DNA of 54,956 nt, taken from JAVBOO01 sp031550435. Lineage in GTDB: Bacteria; Bacillota; Clostridia; Lachnospirales; WRAX01. The notes under the pieces are model-generated. The model was not told where the DNA came from and made no database searches. It was given only the letters and a program-made list of their open reading frames with translations. The translations under genes and the position numbers were made by a program. The stretch is from NCBI GenBank assembly GCA_031550435.1, contig JAVBOO010000020.1:1-54956 (forward strand). Reading direction: 5' to 3'. Positions within the stretch are counted from its first letter, which is position 1. Each line of letters opens with the position of its first letter. Below are positions 7,971-16,569 of this stretch, one piece after another.

Positions 7971-9299
7971 ATGAAAACTAAACTTCTCGTAATTACGGTT
8001 TTTACGGTATTGACGTTTGGGCTATGCGTCGTTGCCTCTGTTTTACTTTTTTCTGCCTACTTTAAAAATAACGGCGAACCCGCGGCAGTTCTAAACACTG
8101 TTACGGATACAGCTAAGCCTTCTCCGACCGTTCAACCGTCCGAGAAGGCTTCTTTAACTCCCTCCCCTACTCCTTCACCTGTTCCGACCCCGACTGTTTA
8201 CACGGTAGACATGAAGGTGACCGGCGATTTGATGGTTCACAGCTGGCAGCTCAACTTCGCCTATGATAAACAAACGGACAGCTATAACTTTGATTACGGC
8301 TTTGCGCCCGTTAAAAAGTATCTTGAAGATGCCGATATCACCATCGGAAATCTCGAAACGACTTTTGCAGGCAAGCAAATCGGTTACAGCGACTATCCGA
8401 TGTTTAACACCCCGGATTCTTTCGGGCAGACGCTTAAAGATGCGGGCTACGATTTCGTTACAACCGCGAACAACCACTGCAACGATAAATGGGAAAAAGG
8501 TATACTCCGCACGATTGAAGTGCTCGACGAGCTGGGCATACGGCATACCGGCACTTTTGCTTCTCAGGAAGACCGTGACAACATTTGCACAACCGAAATT
8601 AACGGCATCAGCTTCGCGTTTATATCATACACTTACGGAACGAACGGACTGCCTCTAACTGACGGAAAACCTTGGCTTGCCAATATAATGGATGAAACCG
8701 CGCTCATTAGCGACATCAAAAAAGCAAGGGCACTTAACCCTGATTTTGTTATCGTTTTCCCGCACATGGGCAACGAATACGAAACCGCCCCCAGAGAAGT
8801 ATTCAAAGATTGGGCGAAACTCATGCTGAAAGCCGGAGCCGACATAGTTCTCGCATCTCACCCGCATGTGCTCCAACCCGTTGAGTTCTACTCGGTTTTA
8901 CGCGATGACGGCACATATGCCGACTGCTTTACCGCATACTCTCTGGGTAATTTCATATCGTCGCAGCGTGATATCCCCAGAGAATCCGGCATGATAATGC
9001 ACTTGAGCTTTGAAAAGGTCGAAGGACAAAAGGCAGAGCTGAAACAGCTGTCGTATATACCGACATGGGTAAAATTTGTTGATAAAAACGGCAAGCAGGA
9101 TATTAAAGTTTTCGGAGTCAAAGACGCGCTCGATATATACGAGAGCGGAGAAGACACAAATTTCAAGCCTTCGGACATTGAGAGGCTGAAGCAGGTACAC
9201 GCTCAGACAACAAAGATGTTTTTGGGAGAAGCGCTGCCGCTTTCGGAGATTCATGACGAATACGTAATTCCGAAGAACAATGTCATAAAAGTGGACTAG
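7971..9299 (+). CDS. CapA-family (poly-gamma-glutamate type) metallophosphatase-fold protein, membrane anchored
   Basis: A 442-residue protein with one N-terminal membrane helix (about residues 5-28), a Ser/Thr/Pro-rich spacer (about 45-78) and a PGA_cap domain. Metal-ligand motifs of the calcineurin-like fold are visible: TGDLMVH, GNLET, TTANNHCND, FPHMGNEY and SHPHVLQP. In Bacillus, CapA takes part in polyglutamate capsule export, but most clostridial homologues lie outside capsule operons and their substrate is unknown. No capB, capC or capD is nearby. The ATG at 7971 follows GGGGAG at 7961-7966; the longer reading frame from 7902 has no ribosome site and would put polar residues before the membrane helix. 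Confidence 0.85.
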   Translation: MKTKLLVITVFTVLTFGLCVVASVLLFSAYFKNNGEPAAVLNTVTDTAKPSPTVQPSEKASLTPSPTPSPVPTPTVYTVDMKVTGDLMVHSWQLNFAYDKQTDSYNFDYGFAPVKKYLEDADITIGNLETTFAGKQIGYSDYPMFNTPDSFGQTLKDAGYDFVTTANNHCNDKWEKGILRTIEVLDELGIRHTGTFASQEDRDNICTTEINGISFAFISYTYGTNGLPLTDGKPWLANIMDETALISDIKKARALNPDFVIVFPHMGNEYETAPREVFKDWAKLMLKAGADIVLASHPHVLQPVEFYSVLRDDGTYADCFTAYSLGNFISSQRDIPRESGMIMHLSFEKVEGQKAELKQLSYIPTWVKFVDKNGKQDIKVFGVKDALDIYESGEDTNFKPSDIERLKQVHAQTTKMFLGEALPLSEIHDEYVIPKNNVIKVD

Positions 9300-9374
9300 A
9301 AGCGCTGTGAAAAAGATTATAGAATTTTCAGATAAGAAAACCTAAATTACTCGGATTTCGGATAACGAAATAAA

Positions 9375-9404
9375 TTGCTATCTTTTTCATAAATGTGGTA
9401 TAAT
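9375..9404 (+). promoter_or_regulatory. Sigma-A promoter of gapA
   Basis: TTGCTA (9375-9380) and TATAAT (9399-9404) with an 18-base spacer, 72 bases before the gapA ATG. The -10 box is a perfect match. Confidence 0.75.
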
Positions 9405-9476
9405 AAGAAAAATAAGCCCGGACGAAAACTCGGCGCACTGATAAAATTGGGCAAATTTCACTTTCAGGAGGATATA

Positions 9477-10484
9477 ATGGTTAAGATTGGTATCAACGGT
9501 TTCGGCAGAATCGGAAGCCTTGTTTTCCGCGCAAGCTGTGAAAAAGAAAACGTAGAAGTAGTCGGAATTAACGACCCGTTCATTGATCCCGAATACATGG
9601 CTTATATGCTTAAGTATGACTCCGTACACGGTGCTTTTAACGGCAAAATAAGTTATGCTGACGGAAAACTCATCGTTAACGGCAGAGAAATCTCCGTGTT
9701 TGCCGAAAAAGACCCTAACTGCATTCCCTGGGGCAAAATAGGCGCAGAATATATACTCGACGCTACAGGCGTGTTCACAAACCTTGAAGGTGCAGCGAAG
9801 CACCTTGAAGGCGGAGCGAAAAAAGTTGTTATCTCCGCTCCTTCAAAAGACGCGAGAATGTTTGTTATGGGCGTTAACCACAAGGAATACAGCTCCGACC
9901 TCACCGTTGTTTCAAACGCTTCCTGCACGACAAACTGCCTTGCTCCTCTCGCAAAAGTTATTAACGATAACTTCGGCATTGTCGAAGGACTCATGTCAAC
10001 TGTTCACGCTACAACCGCTACACAGAAAACCGTTGACGGCGTATCCAAAAAAGACTGGAGAGGCGGCCGCGCCGCTTCCGCTAACATTATACCATCTTCA
10101 ACGGGAGCCGCAGAAGCTGTTGCAAAAGTAATACCCGCGCTTAAAGGCAAGCTTACGGGTATGGCTTTCAGAGTTCCGACCATAGATGTATCTGTAGTCG
10201 ACCTGACATGCAAACTCGCTAAACCCGCTTCATACGACGAGATCAAAAAGACGATTAAAGCCGCTGCCGAAGGCGAACTCAAGGGCATAATGGCATATAC
10301 GGAAGATGCTGTTGTATCCTCTGACTTTATACACAACTCCCACACATCGATATTTGATGCGGGCGCAGGTATAAGCCTTAACGATACTTTTGTAAAGCTT
10401 GTCGCTTGGTATGACAACGAATGGGCATATTCCAACAAGTGCGTTGACCTTATCATTCACATGCACAGCGTTGACAACAAATAG
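9477..10484 (+). CDS. gap: Glyceraldehyde-3-phosphate dehydrogenase
   Basis: A 335-residue phosphorylating GAPDH of glycolysis. The NAD-binding N-terminus is KIGINGFGRIGSLVFR, the catalytic Cys lies in SNASCTTNCLAPL (residue about 150), the phosphate-binding stretch is RGGRAASANIIPSSTGAA, and the C-terminus carries WYDNEWAYSNKCVDL. The start at 9477 follows AGGAGG at 9466-9471. The gene stands alone between its own promoter and terminator, separate from pgk/tpi/pgm, which often accompany it. The adjacent aldo/keto reductase and malic enzyme suggest a central-carbon neighbourhood. Confidence 0.97.
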   Translation: MVKIGINGFGRIGSLVFRASCEKENVEVVGINDPFIDPEYMAYMLKYDSVHGAFNGKISYADGKLIVNGREISVFAEKDPNCIPWGKIGAEYILDATGVFTNLEGAAKHLEGGAKKVVISAPSKDARMFVMGVNHKEYSSDLTVVSNASCTTNCLAPLAKVINDNFGIVEGLMSTVHATTATQKTVDGVSKKDWRGGRAASANIIPSSTGAAEAVAKVIPALKGKLTGMAFRVPTIDVSVVDLTCKLAKPASYDEIKKTIKAAAEGELKGIMAYTEDAVVSSDFIHNSHTSIFDAGAGISLNDTFVKLVAWYDNEWAYSNKCVDLIIHMHSVDNK

Positions 10485-10567
10485 GTCAAAAACACGCCGG
10501 GCAAGATTATTACTGACACTCGGCTGCTCAAGACTACACTCTAACAATTTAAGTGGAACTACACTAA

Positions 10568-10602
10568 CGGTTCGGGAGGCTTTTGTTTCCCGAACTGTTT
10601 TT
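10568..10602 (+). terminator. Rho-independent terminator after gap
   Basis: CGGTTCGGGA (10568-10577) pairs with TCCCGAACTG (10588-10597), one G-U pair, loop of 10 bases, then TTTTT. It ends the single-gene gap transcript. Confidence 0.85.
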
Positions 10603-10663
10603 ACAGCATTTGCCCGCGTTTTCGGGCTGTATCTCTTTACCTTTATCTTCATGGAGGACTACT

Positions 10664-11800
10664 ATGGCTGCTCCACATTCGGAAAAATCCGGAAATAAAA
10701 CCCCGCTTCTCGGCTTTGGAACGATGCGCTACCCGATGCTTGATGCGGAAAAAAAGATTATTGACACCGACCAGGTTAAAAAGATGGTTGACGAATACAT
10801 GGCCGCCGGAATGAACTATTTTGATACGGCTTATATGTATCACGAAGGCAGATCGGAATGTATTTTAAAAGAAGCGGTAACAGACAGATATCCCAGAGCA
10901 AGCTTCACGGTTGCCGATAAGCTGCCCATGTGGCCTGTCGAATCAGAGGCGGATCTCGAAAAAATCTTTCGTACTCAGCTTGAGAGAACGGGCCTCGACT
11001 ACTTTGATTTTTATCTGATACACGCTGTAAACAAAGAAATTTATGAGAAATGCAAAAAATTCGGCGCGTTTGATTTCATGAAAAGGCTTAAAGCTGAGGG
11101 AAGAGCAAAGCATATAGGTTTCTCCTTCCATGACAGCCCCGAATTTCTCGAAAGCTTCTTAGATGAAACAAGCGATTTTCTTGAATTTGTTCAGCTGCAG
11201 ATTAATTACCTCGACTGGACGGACGAGACAAGATCAAAAGAACTGTACGATATCGCAAGAAAATATAACAAGCCGATTATCATTATGGAACCCGTTAAGG
11301 GCGGCACATTGGCAAATGTACCCGATGAAGCCATGAAGCTTCTAAAAGCCGGCAACCCAGAAGCTTCCGCGGCTTCTTGGGCGCTTAGGTATTGCGCAAC
11401 CCTGCCGGGAATCATGACAATTCTCAGCGGTATGTCGTCACTCGATCAGATGAGAGATAATGTCGATACGATTTCAAACTTCAAGCCTGTTTCTCCCGAG
11501 GAAAACGAAATTCTCGACAAAGCGGTCGTAATACTCAAGAAGGCGGCAGAAATTCCCTGTACATCATGCAGATACTGCATCGATTGCCCTATGATGATAG
11601 ATATACCGCAGAATTTTACGGTATATAACAACTTTAAGCGCAGTCTGGATAACGAAAATGCCGCCGAAGAATACCGCAAGGCCAATCCCGCGAACGAGGC
11701 CGCACAGTGCATCGCCTGCGGCCGCTGCGAAGAGGTCTGCCCTCAGTCGATTAAAATAATCGACAAACTTAAGAGAATAAGCAAGAAATTTTCAAAATAG
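10664..11800 (+). CDS. Aldo/keto reductase with C-terminal 4Fe-4S ferredoxin domain
   Basis: A 378-residue two-part enzyme. Residues about 10-285 are an aldo/keto reductase barrel: LLGFGTMRYP, the Asp/Tyr pair in NYFDTAYMYHEG, the Lys region VADKLPMW and HAVNKE. The C-terminal region has clusters CTSCRYCIDCPMMIDIP and CIACGRCEEVCPQSIKI, fitting one or two [4Fe-4S] centres. This clostridial/archaeal AKR subfamily is thought to take electrons through ferredoxin; substrates are generally undefined. The ATG at 10664 has GGAGG at 10653-10657; the reading frame is open further upstream to 10583, but that overlaps the gap terminator. The malic enzyme begins 21 bases after the stop, so the two probably form an operon. 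Confidence 0.88.
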   Translation: MAAPHSEKSGNKTPLLGFGTMRYPMLDAEKKIIDTDQVKKMVDEYMAAGMNYFDTAYMYHEGRSECILKEAVTDRYPRASFTVADKLPMWPVESEADLEKIFRTQLERTGLDYFDFYLIHAVNKEIYEKCKKFGAFDFMKRLKAEGRAKHIGFSFHDSPEFLESFLDETSDFLEFVQLQINYLDWTDETRSKELYDIARKYNKPIIIMEPVKGGTLANVPDEAMKLLKAGNPEASAASWALRYCATLPGIMTILSGMSSLDQMRDNVDTISNFKPVSPEENEILDKAVVILKKAAEIPCTSCRYCIDCPMMIDIPQNFTVYNNFKRSLDNENAAEEYRKANPANEAAQCIACGRCEEVCPQSIKIIDKLKRISKKFSK

Positions 11801-11821
11801 GCGATGAGCGCCGGAGGTAAA

Positions 11822-12994
11822 ATGGACATTAGCGAAGAATCATTAAGGATGCATAAACTTTGGGGCGGAAAGCTTGAAACCGTATCAAAAGTCAGCGTGA
11901 AAAGCAGGGAAGACCTTTCTCTCGCCTATACGCCCGGGGTCGCGAGACCCTGCCTTGAGATACAAAAAAATATAGATTTGAGCTACGAACTTACGGCAAG
12001 ACATAACACTGTTGCAGTCGTAACCGACGGCACGGCCGTTTTGGGGCTGGGCGATATCGGACCCGAAGCCGGAATGCCCGTTATGGAAGGCAAATGTGTG
12101 CTTTTTAAGGAATTCGGCGGTGTAGACGCTATACCTCTTTGCATACGCTCAAAAGATACGGACGAGATAGTAAACACTGTCAAACTGCTGGCCGGTAGTT
12201 TCGGCGGTATAAATCTTGAGGATATTTCCGCGCCGCGCTGTTTTGAAATCGAAAAACGTCTAAAAGCCTGCTGCGACATACCAGTTTTTCACGACGACCA
12301 GCATGGAACAGCCGTAGTAACGCTCGCCGCGCTTATAAACGCTCTTAAAATCGTAGGCAAGAATATAGGCGATATAAAAGTTGTTACAAGCGGAGCAGGC
12401 GCGGCCGGGATCGCCGTTATAAAGCTTCTTCTTTCCGTCGGAGTAAAAAACGTTATATTATGCGACAGAAAGGGTGCGATTTACAAAGGCAGAGACGGGT
12501 TGGACGACGTTAAAGCCGAAATGGCCGAGACCACAAACCTCGAAGGTTTCCGCGGCACGCTTGCCGATGCGATTAAGGGCGCTGATGTGTTTATCGGCGT
12601 TTCGGCACCCGGAACCGTAACCGAAGCGATGGTCGCAAGCATGGCGGAGCGCTCCATTGTTTTCCCCATGGCAAACCCTGTTCCGGAAATAATGCCGGAG
12701 GAAGCAAAACGCGCCGGAGCCGCCGTAATCGGCACAGGTCGGAGCGATTTTAGCAATCAGATAAACAATGTGCTTGCGTTCCCGGGTATATTCAGAGGCG
12801 CGCTTGATGTTCGCGCCGGCGACATAAACGACGAGATGAAAATAGCGGCTGCCCAAGCCATAGCTTCTTTGGTCGCTCCCAATGAGCTAAACGCCGAGTA
12901 CATTCTTCCGAACGCGTTTGACCCGCGCATAAAAATTGCCGTTTCTTCGGCTGTAGCGGAAGCCGCAAGAAAAACGGGTGTGGCGAGGATATAG
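11822..12994 (+). CDS. NAD(P)-dependent malic enzyme (oxaloacetate-decarboxylating)
   Basis: A 390-residue malic enzyme of the short bacterial type, converting malate to pyruvate and CO2 with NAD(P) reduction. Motifs: LSLAYTPGVARPC (tyrosine and substrate loop), a metal site VFHDDQHGTAVVTLAAL, a Rossmann turn VVTSGAGAAGIAVIKLL and MANPVPEI near the C-terminal half. No C-terminal phosphotransacetylase domain is present. Two in-frame ATGs exist; the second, at 11822, lies four bases after GGAGG (11813-11817), while the first at 11804 precedes that site, so 11822 is preferred. It is downstream of the Fe-S aldo/keto reductase and closes with a strong terminator. Confidence 0.93.
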   Translation: MDISEESLRMHKLWGGKLETVSKVSVKSREDLSLAYTPGVARPCLEIQKNIDLSYELTARHNTVAVVTDGTAVLGLGDIGPEAGMPVMEGKCVLFKEFGGVDAIPLCIRSKDTDEIVNTVKLLAGSFGGINLEDISAPRCFEIEKRLKACCDIPVFHDDQHGTAVVTLAALINALKIVGKNIGDIKVVTSGAGAAGIAVIKLLLSVGVKNVILCDRKGAIYKGRDGLDDVKAEMAETTNLEGFRGTLADAIKGADVFIGVSAPGTVTEAMVASMAERSIVFPMANPVPEIMPEEAKRAGAAVIGTGRSDFSNQINNVLAFPGIFRGALDVRAGDINDEMKIAAAQAIASLVAPNELNAEYILPNAFDPRIKIAVSSAVAEAARKTGVARI

Positions 12995-13016
12995 TTGTAC
13001 CGACAAAAACATTAAA

Positions 13017-13055
13017 GACGAGAGAACCGCTGTAAAGCAGTTTTCTCGTCTTTTG
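13017..13055 (+). terminator. Rho-independent terminator after malic enzyme, probably bidirectional
   Basis: GACGAGAGAAC (13017-13027) pairs with GTTTTCTCGTC (13040-13050) with one G-U pair and a 12-base loop, then TTTT. Read on the minus strand the same stem is followed by TTTAATGTTTTT, so it may also stop the convergent trhP operon. Confidence 0.85.
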
Positions 13056-13071
13056 CTTACACTAAAGTGAA

Positions 13072-13197
13072 ATTACCGCAGAAGTTAAACACCGCATAAA
13101 ATACATACTCGGTTACCCGTGCCGCCGTAGCGCATCTGCGTCTTAGCGACGATGCAAAAAATACAGTGTTATCCTATGCTCTATTGCCGAAGCACTA
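13072..13197 (+). repeat. Palindromic repeat family R1, copy A
   Basis: Begins ATTACCGCAGAAGTTAAA and ends TTGCCGAAGCACTA. It shares ACCGCATAAAATAC, GGTTACCCGTGCCG and CGCATCTGCGTCTTAGCGA with the other long copies. Its right end overlaps the stop codon (13195-13197) of the convergent trhP gene. It is the most diverged of the six copies. Confidence 0.75.
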
Positions 13198-14424
13198 CTT
13201 TATCTCCGTCCTCAGCATGTCCATAAATTTCACAGGTTTTTCCGCCTGTATTTTGATGATCTGCTGGGCATGAGGCGCGCTTTCTATCTCTTCGCCGCCG
13301 GCGTTTGTGATTTTGCATATTTTCTGGCTGAAATTTTCCCCGTCCTGCCGCAAAAACTCCACGGTGTCTCCGACAGAGAATTTATTACGCTGTTCCACAA
13401 CGGCCGTTCCGGTTTCATCGTCATACTCCAGAACGACCCCGACAAAATCATGAGTGCGTATATAGGCCGAATCCGCATACACCTGATCTTCGGAAGTGGT
13501 TTTGTTGAAATAAAAACCGGTTGTATAGCTTCTGTGGCTGGATTTTTCAAGCTCGCGCAGATATATATCCTTTTTTGCCTCGTATTTTTCCGGATCGGTA
13601 AACAAATCGTCCACAGCTTCGCGATATGTTTTCACAACCGATGCCGTATAATACGATGTTTTCATTCTGCCCTCGATTTTCAAGCCGGATATGCCGGCGT
13701 TTATAAGCTCGGGCAAATGCCTTACAAGGCAGAGATCTTTCGAATTAAAAATATACGTGCCTCTCTCGTCTTCGTATACGGGCATTGTTTCTCCGGGCCT
13801 TGTCTTCTCGACCAATTCGTAGTTAAACCTGCAAGGCTGGGAACACGCCCCTCTGTTTGAGTCCCTGTCCGTCATATAGCTTGAAAGCAAACACCGGCCG
13901 GAATAGGATATACACATCGCCCCGTGTACAAACGCTTCCAATTCCAAAGTCTCCGGAGTTTTCTCCCTGAGATCTTTTATCTCGTTTACAGAAAGCTCTC
14001 TCGCCAAAACGATTCTCTTTGCTCCGAGCTTGTGCCAAAACGCAGCCGAGCGGTAATTTGTATTGTTAGCCTGCGTGCTGATGTGTATTTCTTGGTTAGG
14101 AAGAATCTCTTTGCAAATATCGAACAAGCCCGGGTCGGAAATAATCACGGCATCCGGTCCGACCTCTCCGAGCATTTTAAAAAACGGCTCAGCGCCGTCT
14201 ATGTCCTCGTTATGCGCGAATATATTCGCGGTTACATATACTCTGACTCCGGAAGCGTGAGCGTATTCAACCGCACGGTGCAGCTCCTCCGCTCCGAAAT
14301 TTTTTGCCTTTGCCCTCAGTGAAAACGTCTGCGTTCCGAGGTAAACTGCATCCGCACCGTAAAGAACGGCCGCCTGCAATCGTTCAAAATCCCCCGCCGG
14401 GGCTAATATTTCAGGTTTCTTCAC
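13195..14424 (-). CDS. trhP: Peptidase U32-family tRNA hydroxylation protein (TrhP-like)
   Basis: A 409-residue U32-family protein: KPEILAPAGDFERLQAAVLY at the start, the Cys-rich signature EAFVHGAMCISYSGRCLLS and RGACSQPCR (about residues 160-195), KDLCLVRHLPELINAGI and GLKIEGRMK. Related proteins in Bacillus and E. coli make 5-hydroxyuridine at tRNA position 34. The gene is preferred to start at GTG 14424: GGAGG lies seven bases upstream, and the GTG overlaps the TGA of trmR (GTGA, 14421-14424), giving translational coupling with the methyltransferase that uses its product. An ATG at 14466 would overlap trmR by 46 bases and has no ribosome site. Its last codon meets repeat copy A. Confidence 0.88.
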   Translation of the reverse strand: MKKPEILAPAGDFERLQAAVLYGADAVYLGTQTFSLRAKAKNFGAEELHRAVEYAHASGVRVYVTANIFAHNEDIDGAEPFFKMLGEVGPDAVIISDPGLFDICKEILPNQEIHISTQANNTNYRSAAFWHKLGAKRIVLARELSVNEIKDLREKTPETLELEAFVHGAMCISYSGRCLLSSYMTDRDSNRGACSQPCRFNYELVEKTRPGETMPVYEDERGTYIFNSKDLCLVRHLPELINAGISGLKIEGRMKTSYYTASVVKTYREAVDDLFTDPEKYEAKKDIYLRELEKSSHRSYTTGFYFNKTTSEDQVYADSAYIRTHDFVGVVLEYDDETGTAVVEQRNKFSVGDTVEFLRQDGENFSQKICKITNAGGEEIESAPHAQQIIKIQAEKPVKFMDMLRTEIK

Positions 14425-15101
14425 AACATGTCCTCCAAAATCACTGTGTCTGCGGTTTTCACGCACAGGGCCAAGCCGTCTCCTATAGGAATCAAGCTTG
14501 TTTCAAGTCCTAATGAGTGCGTAACCGCCCAAAGGAACGAGTTGAGACGTTTATGTATCGTTCGTTGCCGTCTCGGTATTTCCGGGCTTTGTTTTGTTAC
14601 CCTGCCCTCTTGGAATATATCATCAAATACAAGCATTCCGCCCTTTTTCAACAGACGGACGCTTTGGCGCAAAAACTCCGGATACTGCCCTTTTGACGCG
14701 TCTATAAAAATAAAATCAAAACTGCCGTTAAGTATCGGCAGTATCTCCTGCGCATGACCCTCTAACAGCGTAACTTTGTCTTTTATACCCATGCGCTCAA
14801 AGTTCTTTCTTGCCCGCTCTATCATATAGTCGTATCTGTCGATAGTCGTTATGTGTCCGCCAGCAACAAGATATTTTGACATGAGAGACGCGGAGAAGCC
14901 GACACAGCAGCCGATTTCGAGTACATACTTCGGCGGGTTTGCCGTTAACAGTGCAGAAATAAAACGGGCCGTTTCGAGCGGAATAATCGGAAGGCCTTCT
15001 TCGAAAGCCTCCCTGCGTATTTCGCCCAAAACGCCGTCATAGTCAGGGAGAGTATCCCTGATATAATTTATCAGTTCATTGTCTTCAAACTTGTCACACA
15101 T
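14421..15101 (-). CDS. trmR: tRNA 5-hydroxyuridine O-methyltransferase (TrmR-like)
   Basis: A 226-residue class I methyltransferase of the O-methyltransferase family 3. SAM motif I is VLEIGCCVGFSASLM (about residue 60), followed by ITTIDRYDYMIERARKNF, the metal/acidic motif FDFIFIDASKGQYPEFL and LLKKGGMLVFDDI. Bacillus TrmR (YrrM) methylates ho5U34 to mo5U34 in tRNA. Its place between mltG and the U32 protein is the same as in Bacillus, which strengthens this over other O-methyltransferases. The ATG at 15101 is used here; a TTG at 15110 is possible. Neither has a strong ribosome site, so expression may depend on read-through from mltG, which ends 20 bases earlier. Confidence 0.85.
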   Translation of the reverse strand: MCDKFEDNELINYIRDTLPDYDGVLGEIRREAFEEGLPIIPLETARFISALLTANPPKYVLEIGCCVGFSASLMSKYLVAGGHITTIDRYDYMIERARKNFERMGIKDKVTLLEGHAQEILPILNGSFDFIFIDASKGQYPEFLRQSVRLLKKGGMLVFDDIFQEGRVTKQSPEIPRRQRTIHKRLNSFLWAVTHSLGLETSLIPIGDGLALCVKTADTVILEDML

Positions 15102-15121
15102 AAAAGCCAATCTATACTTTT

Positions 15122-16219
15122 CTAAAATTTTTGATTATACTGCGCCTTTGCTTGCAAAAACGCGTCGTAATTGGGTGTAAAAAAGTGTTCGCCCGTTTTT
15201 TCGTCTTTGAGCACGAAGTACAAATCCTTTGTGTCTGCGGGATTGAGCGCCGCGACAAGGCTGGCTTTTCCCGGCCCCGCAATCGGCCCTACCGGAAGGC
15301 CGGGGTTTATATAGGTGTTATAGGGAGATTGTATTTGCAAATCCGTTTCGAGCAGCCTGTCTTTCTGCTTATCGAGTATATACATGACCGTCGAACACAT
15401 CTGCAGGGGCATTCCTTCGCTAAGTCTGTTATAAATAACCGAGGACGCAAGTATCCGCTCATTTGGAACGCTTATTTCTCTTTCGATTATCGAAGCCATT
15501 ATAACAACCTGGTCTATAGTCAAGCCAAGCTCCGCCGCCCTTGTTCTCATATCATAGTCAAAAACATCGTCGAACCGGTTGAGCATTTTTTTAATCAGCT
15601 CTTCGGGAGTCGGGTTATCGGAGAGAAAATAAGTGTCGGGAAAAAGGTAGCCCTCAAGATAGTTTGGCCTGTCCTTTATACCATCCAGAAAATCATAGTT
15701 GTATTCCGTACTGTTGCAGGCTTCGAGAAAATCGGCTGCCGAAAACAGTTCTTTGCTTTCAAGCAGCTCTGCAATCTGCTTAATATTCTTTCCCTCGGGT
15801 ATGGTAATCCTGACATCGTTTGTATCGGCCGCCTCAGGCATTGTTTTAAGAGCGTCCATAATGTCTCTTGTCGTCATCCCCGTGTTCAGCTTAAACGTTC
15901 CGTAATAAAAATTTTCATACGAGCCGTTAAGCCTCGCCTGCACGTAAAAATAATACTTGCTGTTTACAAGCCCGTTCTCCTCGAGTATCCGAGCAATGTC
16001 CATGGCATCAGCGCCCTCCGGCACGACAACGGCAACCTCGCGCGGCGTTCCCGAGACCGAAGCGGATTCGTCGACAAACTCCTTGCCCAAGTTAAAATAC
16101 TTCTGAGTAAACGTAACAGCGAGCACGATAATAATAACGGTCAGAACGATGTTGAACACCGAACCCGTCAAGAACCCGACCACGTCTAAAACCGTACCGT
16201 ACGGAGATTTTTTCATCAT
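15122..16219 (-). CDS. mltG: Endolytic murein transglycosylase MltG (YceG-like)
   Basis: A 365-residue membrane-anchored enzyme that cleaves nascent peptidoglycan strands. One transmembrane helix lies at about residues 20-40. A LysM-like domain follows (VVVPEGADAMDIARILEENG). The catalytic domain has EGYLFPDTYFL, the catalytic Glu in IMASIIEREIS, NERILASSVIYNRL, MPLQMCSTVMYIL and the signature SPYNTYINPGLPVGPI. The QSDPT of proteobacterial enzymes reads MCSTV here, a variant also usual in Firmicutes as far as I recall. Start codons ATG-ATG follow GAAGGTG. It lies between ylbF and trmR on the same strand, matching yrrL in Bacillus. Confidence 0.93.
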   Translation of the reverse strand: MMKKSPYGTVLDVVGFLTGSVFNIVLTVIIIVLAVTFTQKYFNLGKEFVDESASVSGTPREVAVVVPEGADAMDIARILEENGLVNSKYYFYVQARLNGSYENFYYGTFKLNTGMTTRDIMDALKTMPEAADTNDVRITIPEGKNIKQIAELLESKELFSAADFLEACNSTEYNYDFLDGIKDRPNYLEGYLFPDTYFLSDNPTPEELIKKMLNRFDDVFDYDMRTRAAELGLTIDQVVIMASIIEREISVPNERILASSVIYNRLSEGMPLQMCSTVMYILDKQKDRLLETDLQIQSPYNTYINPGLPVGPIAGPGKASLVAALNPADTKDLYFVLKDEKTGEHFFTPNYDAFLQAKAQYNQKF

Positions 16220-16245
16220 TTACACCTTCAAAGAACCTAGAATAG

Positions 16246-16569
16246 CTACAGCTCTATTCCGGTCATAACATTGTCTATCAAGCCGAAAATTTCTTTCAGT
16301 ACGGCGACAAGCCGTTTCTCCGCCTCAAAATAGCGCCTTGCTTTTTCGTTAAACATCAAATCCCAATAAAGAGAGCTTATGCGCTTTTCCTCGTCGTAAC
16401 TCATCTCGCGCGCGCCAAGCTCGTCCTTGGCCTTTTTATATAGCAAATAGAACGAACCGATTTCTTCGTCCGCAAGCAAAGCTGCCCTGCTTTCGGCATA
16501 CTCCGTAAACTCCCGGCAATTTTTCAGCTTTATCGAGAATTGCTTTGCCGCGTCAACGATTTCGCTCAT
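16246..16569 (-). CDS. YlbF/YmcA-family regulator
   Basis: A 107-residue all-helical protein with the Com_YlbF layout: IVDAAKQFSIKLKNCREFTE, then a helical pair and a C-terminal EAEKRLVAVLKEIFGLIDN helix. In Bacillus, YlbF with YmcA and YaaT forms the Y-complex, which directs RNase Y activity and affects sporulation and competence. Its ATG follows the stop codon of the RNase J gene directly (TAG-ATG), and its GGAGGT lies in the last RNase J codons, so the two are tightly coupled. That pairing suggests a link to RNA processing (inference). Confidence 0.85.
   Translation of the reverse strand: MSEIVDAAKQFSIKLKNCREFTEYAESRAALLADEEIGSFYLLYKKAKDELGAREMSYDEEKRISSLYWDLMFNEKARRYFEAEKRLVAVLKEIFGLIDNVMTGIEL

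Noticed and set aside
14424..14466. ATG at 14466 as trhP start
   Set aside because: It lacks a ribosome site and overlaps trmR by 46 bases, while GTG 14424 has GGAGG at ideal distance.
15131..16189. 352-codon plus-strand frame opposite mltG
   Set aside because: mltG on the other strand has catalytic motifs and conserved neighbours; the antisense product resembles nothing.
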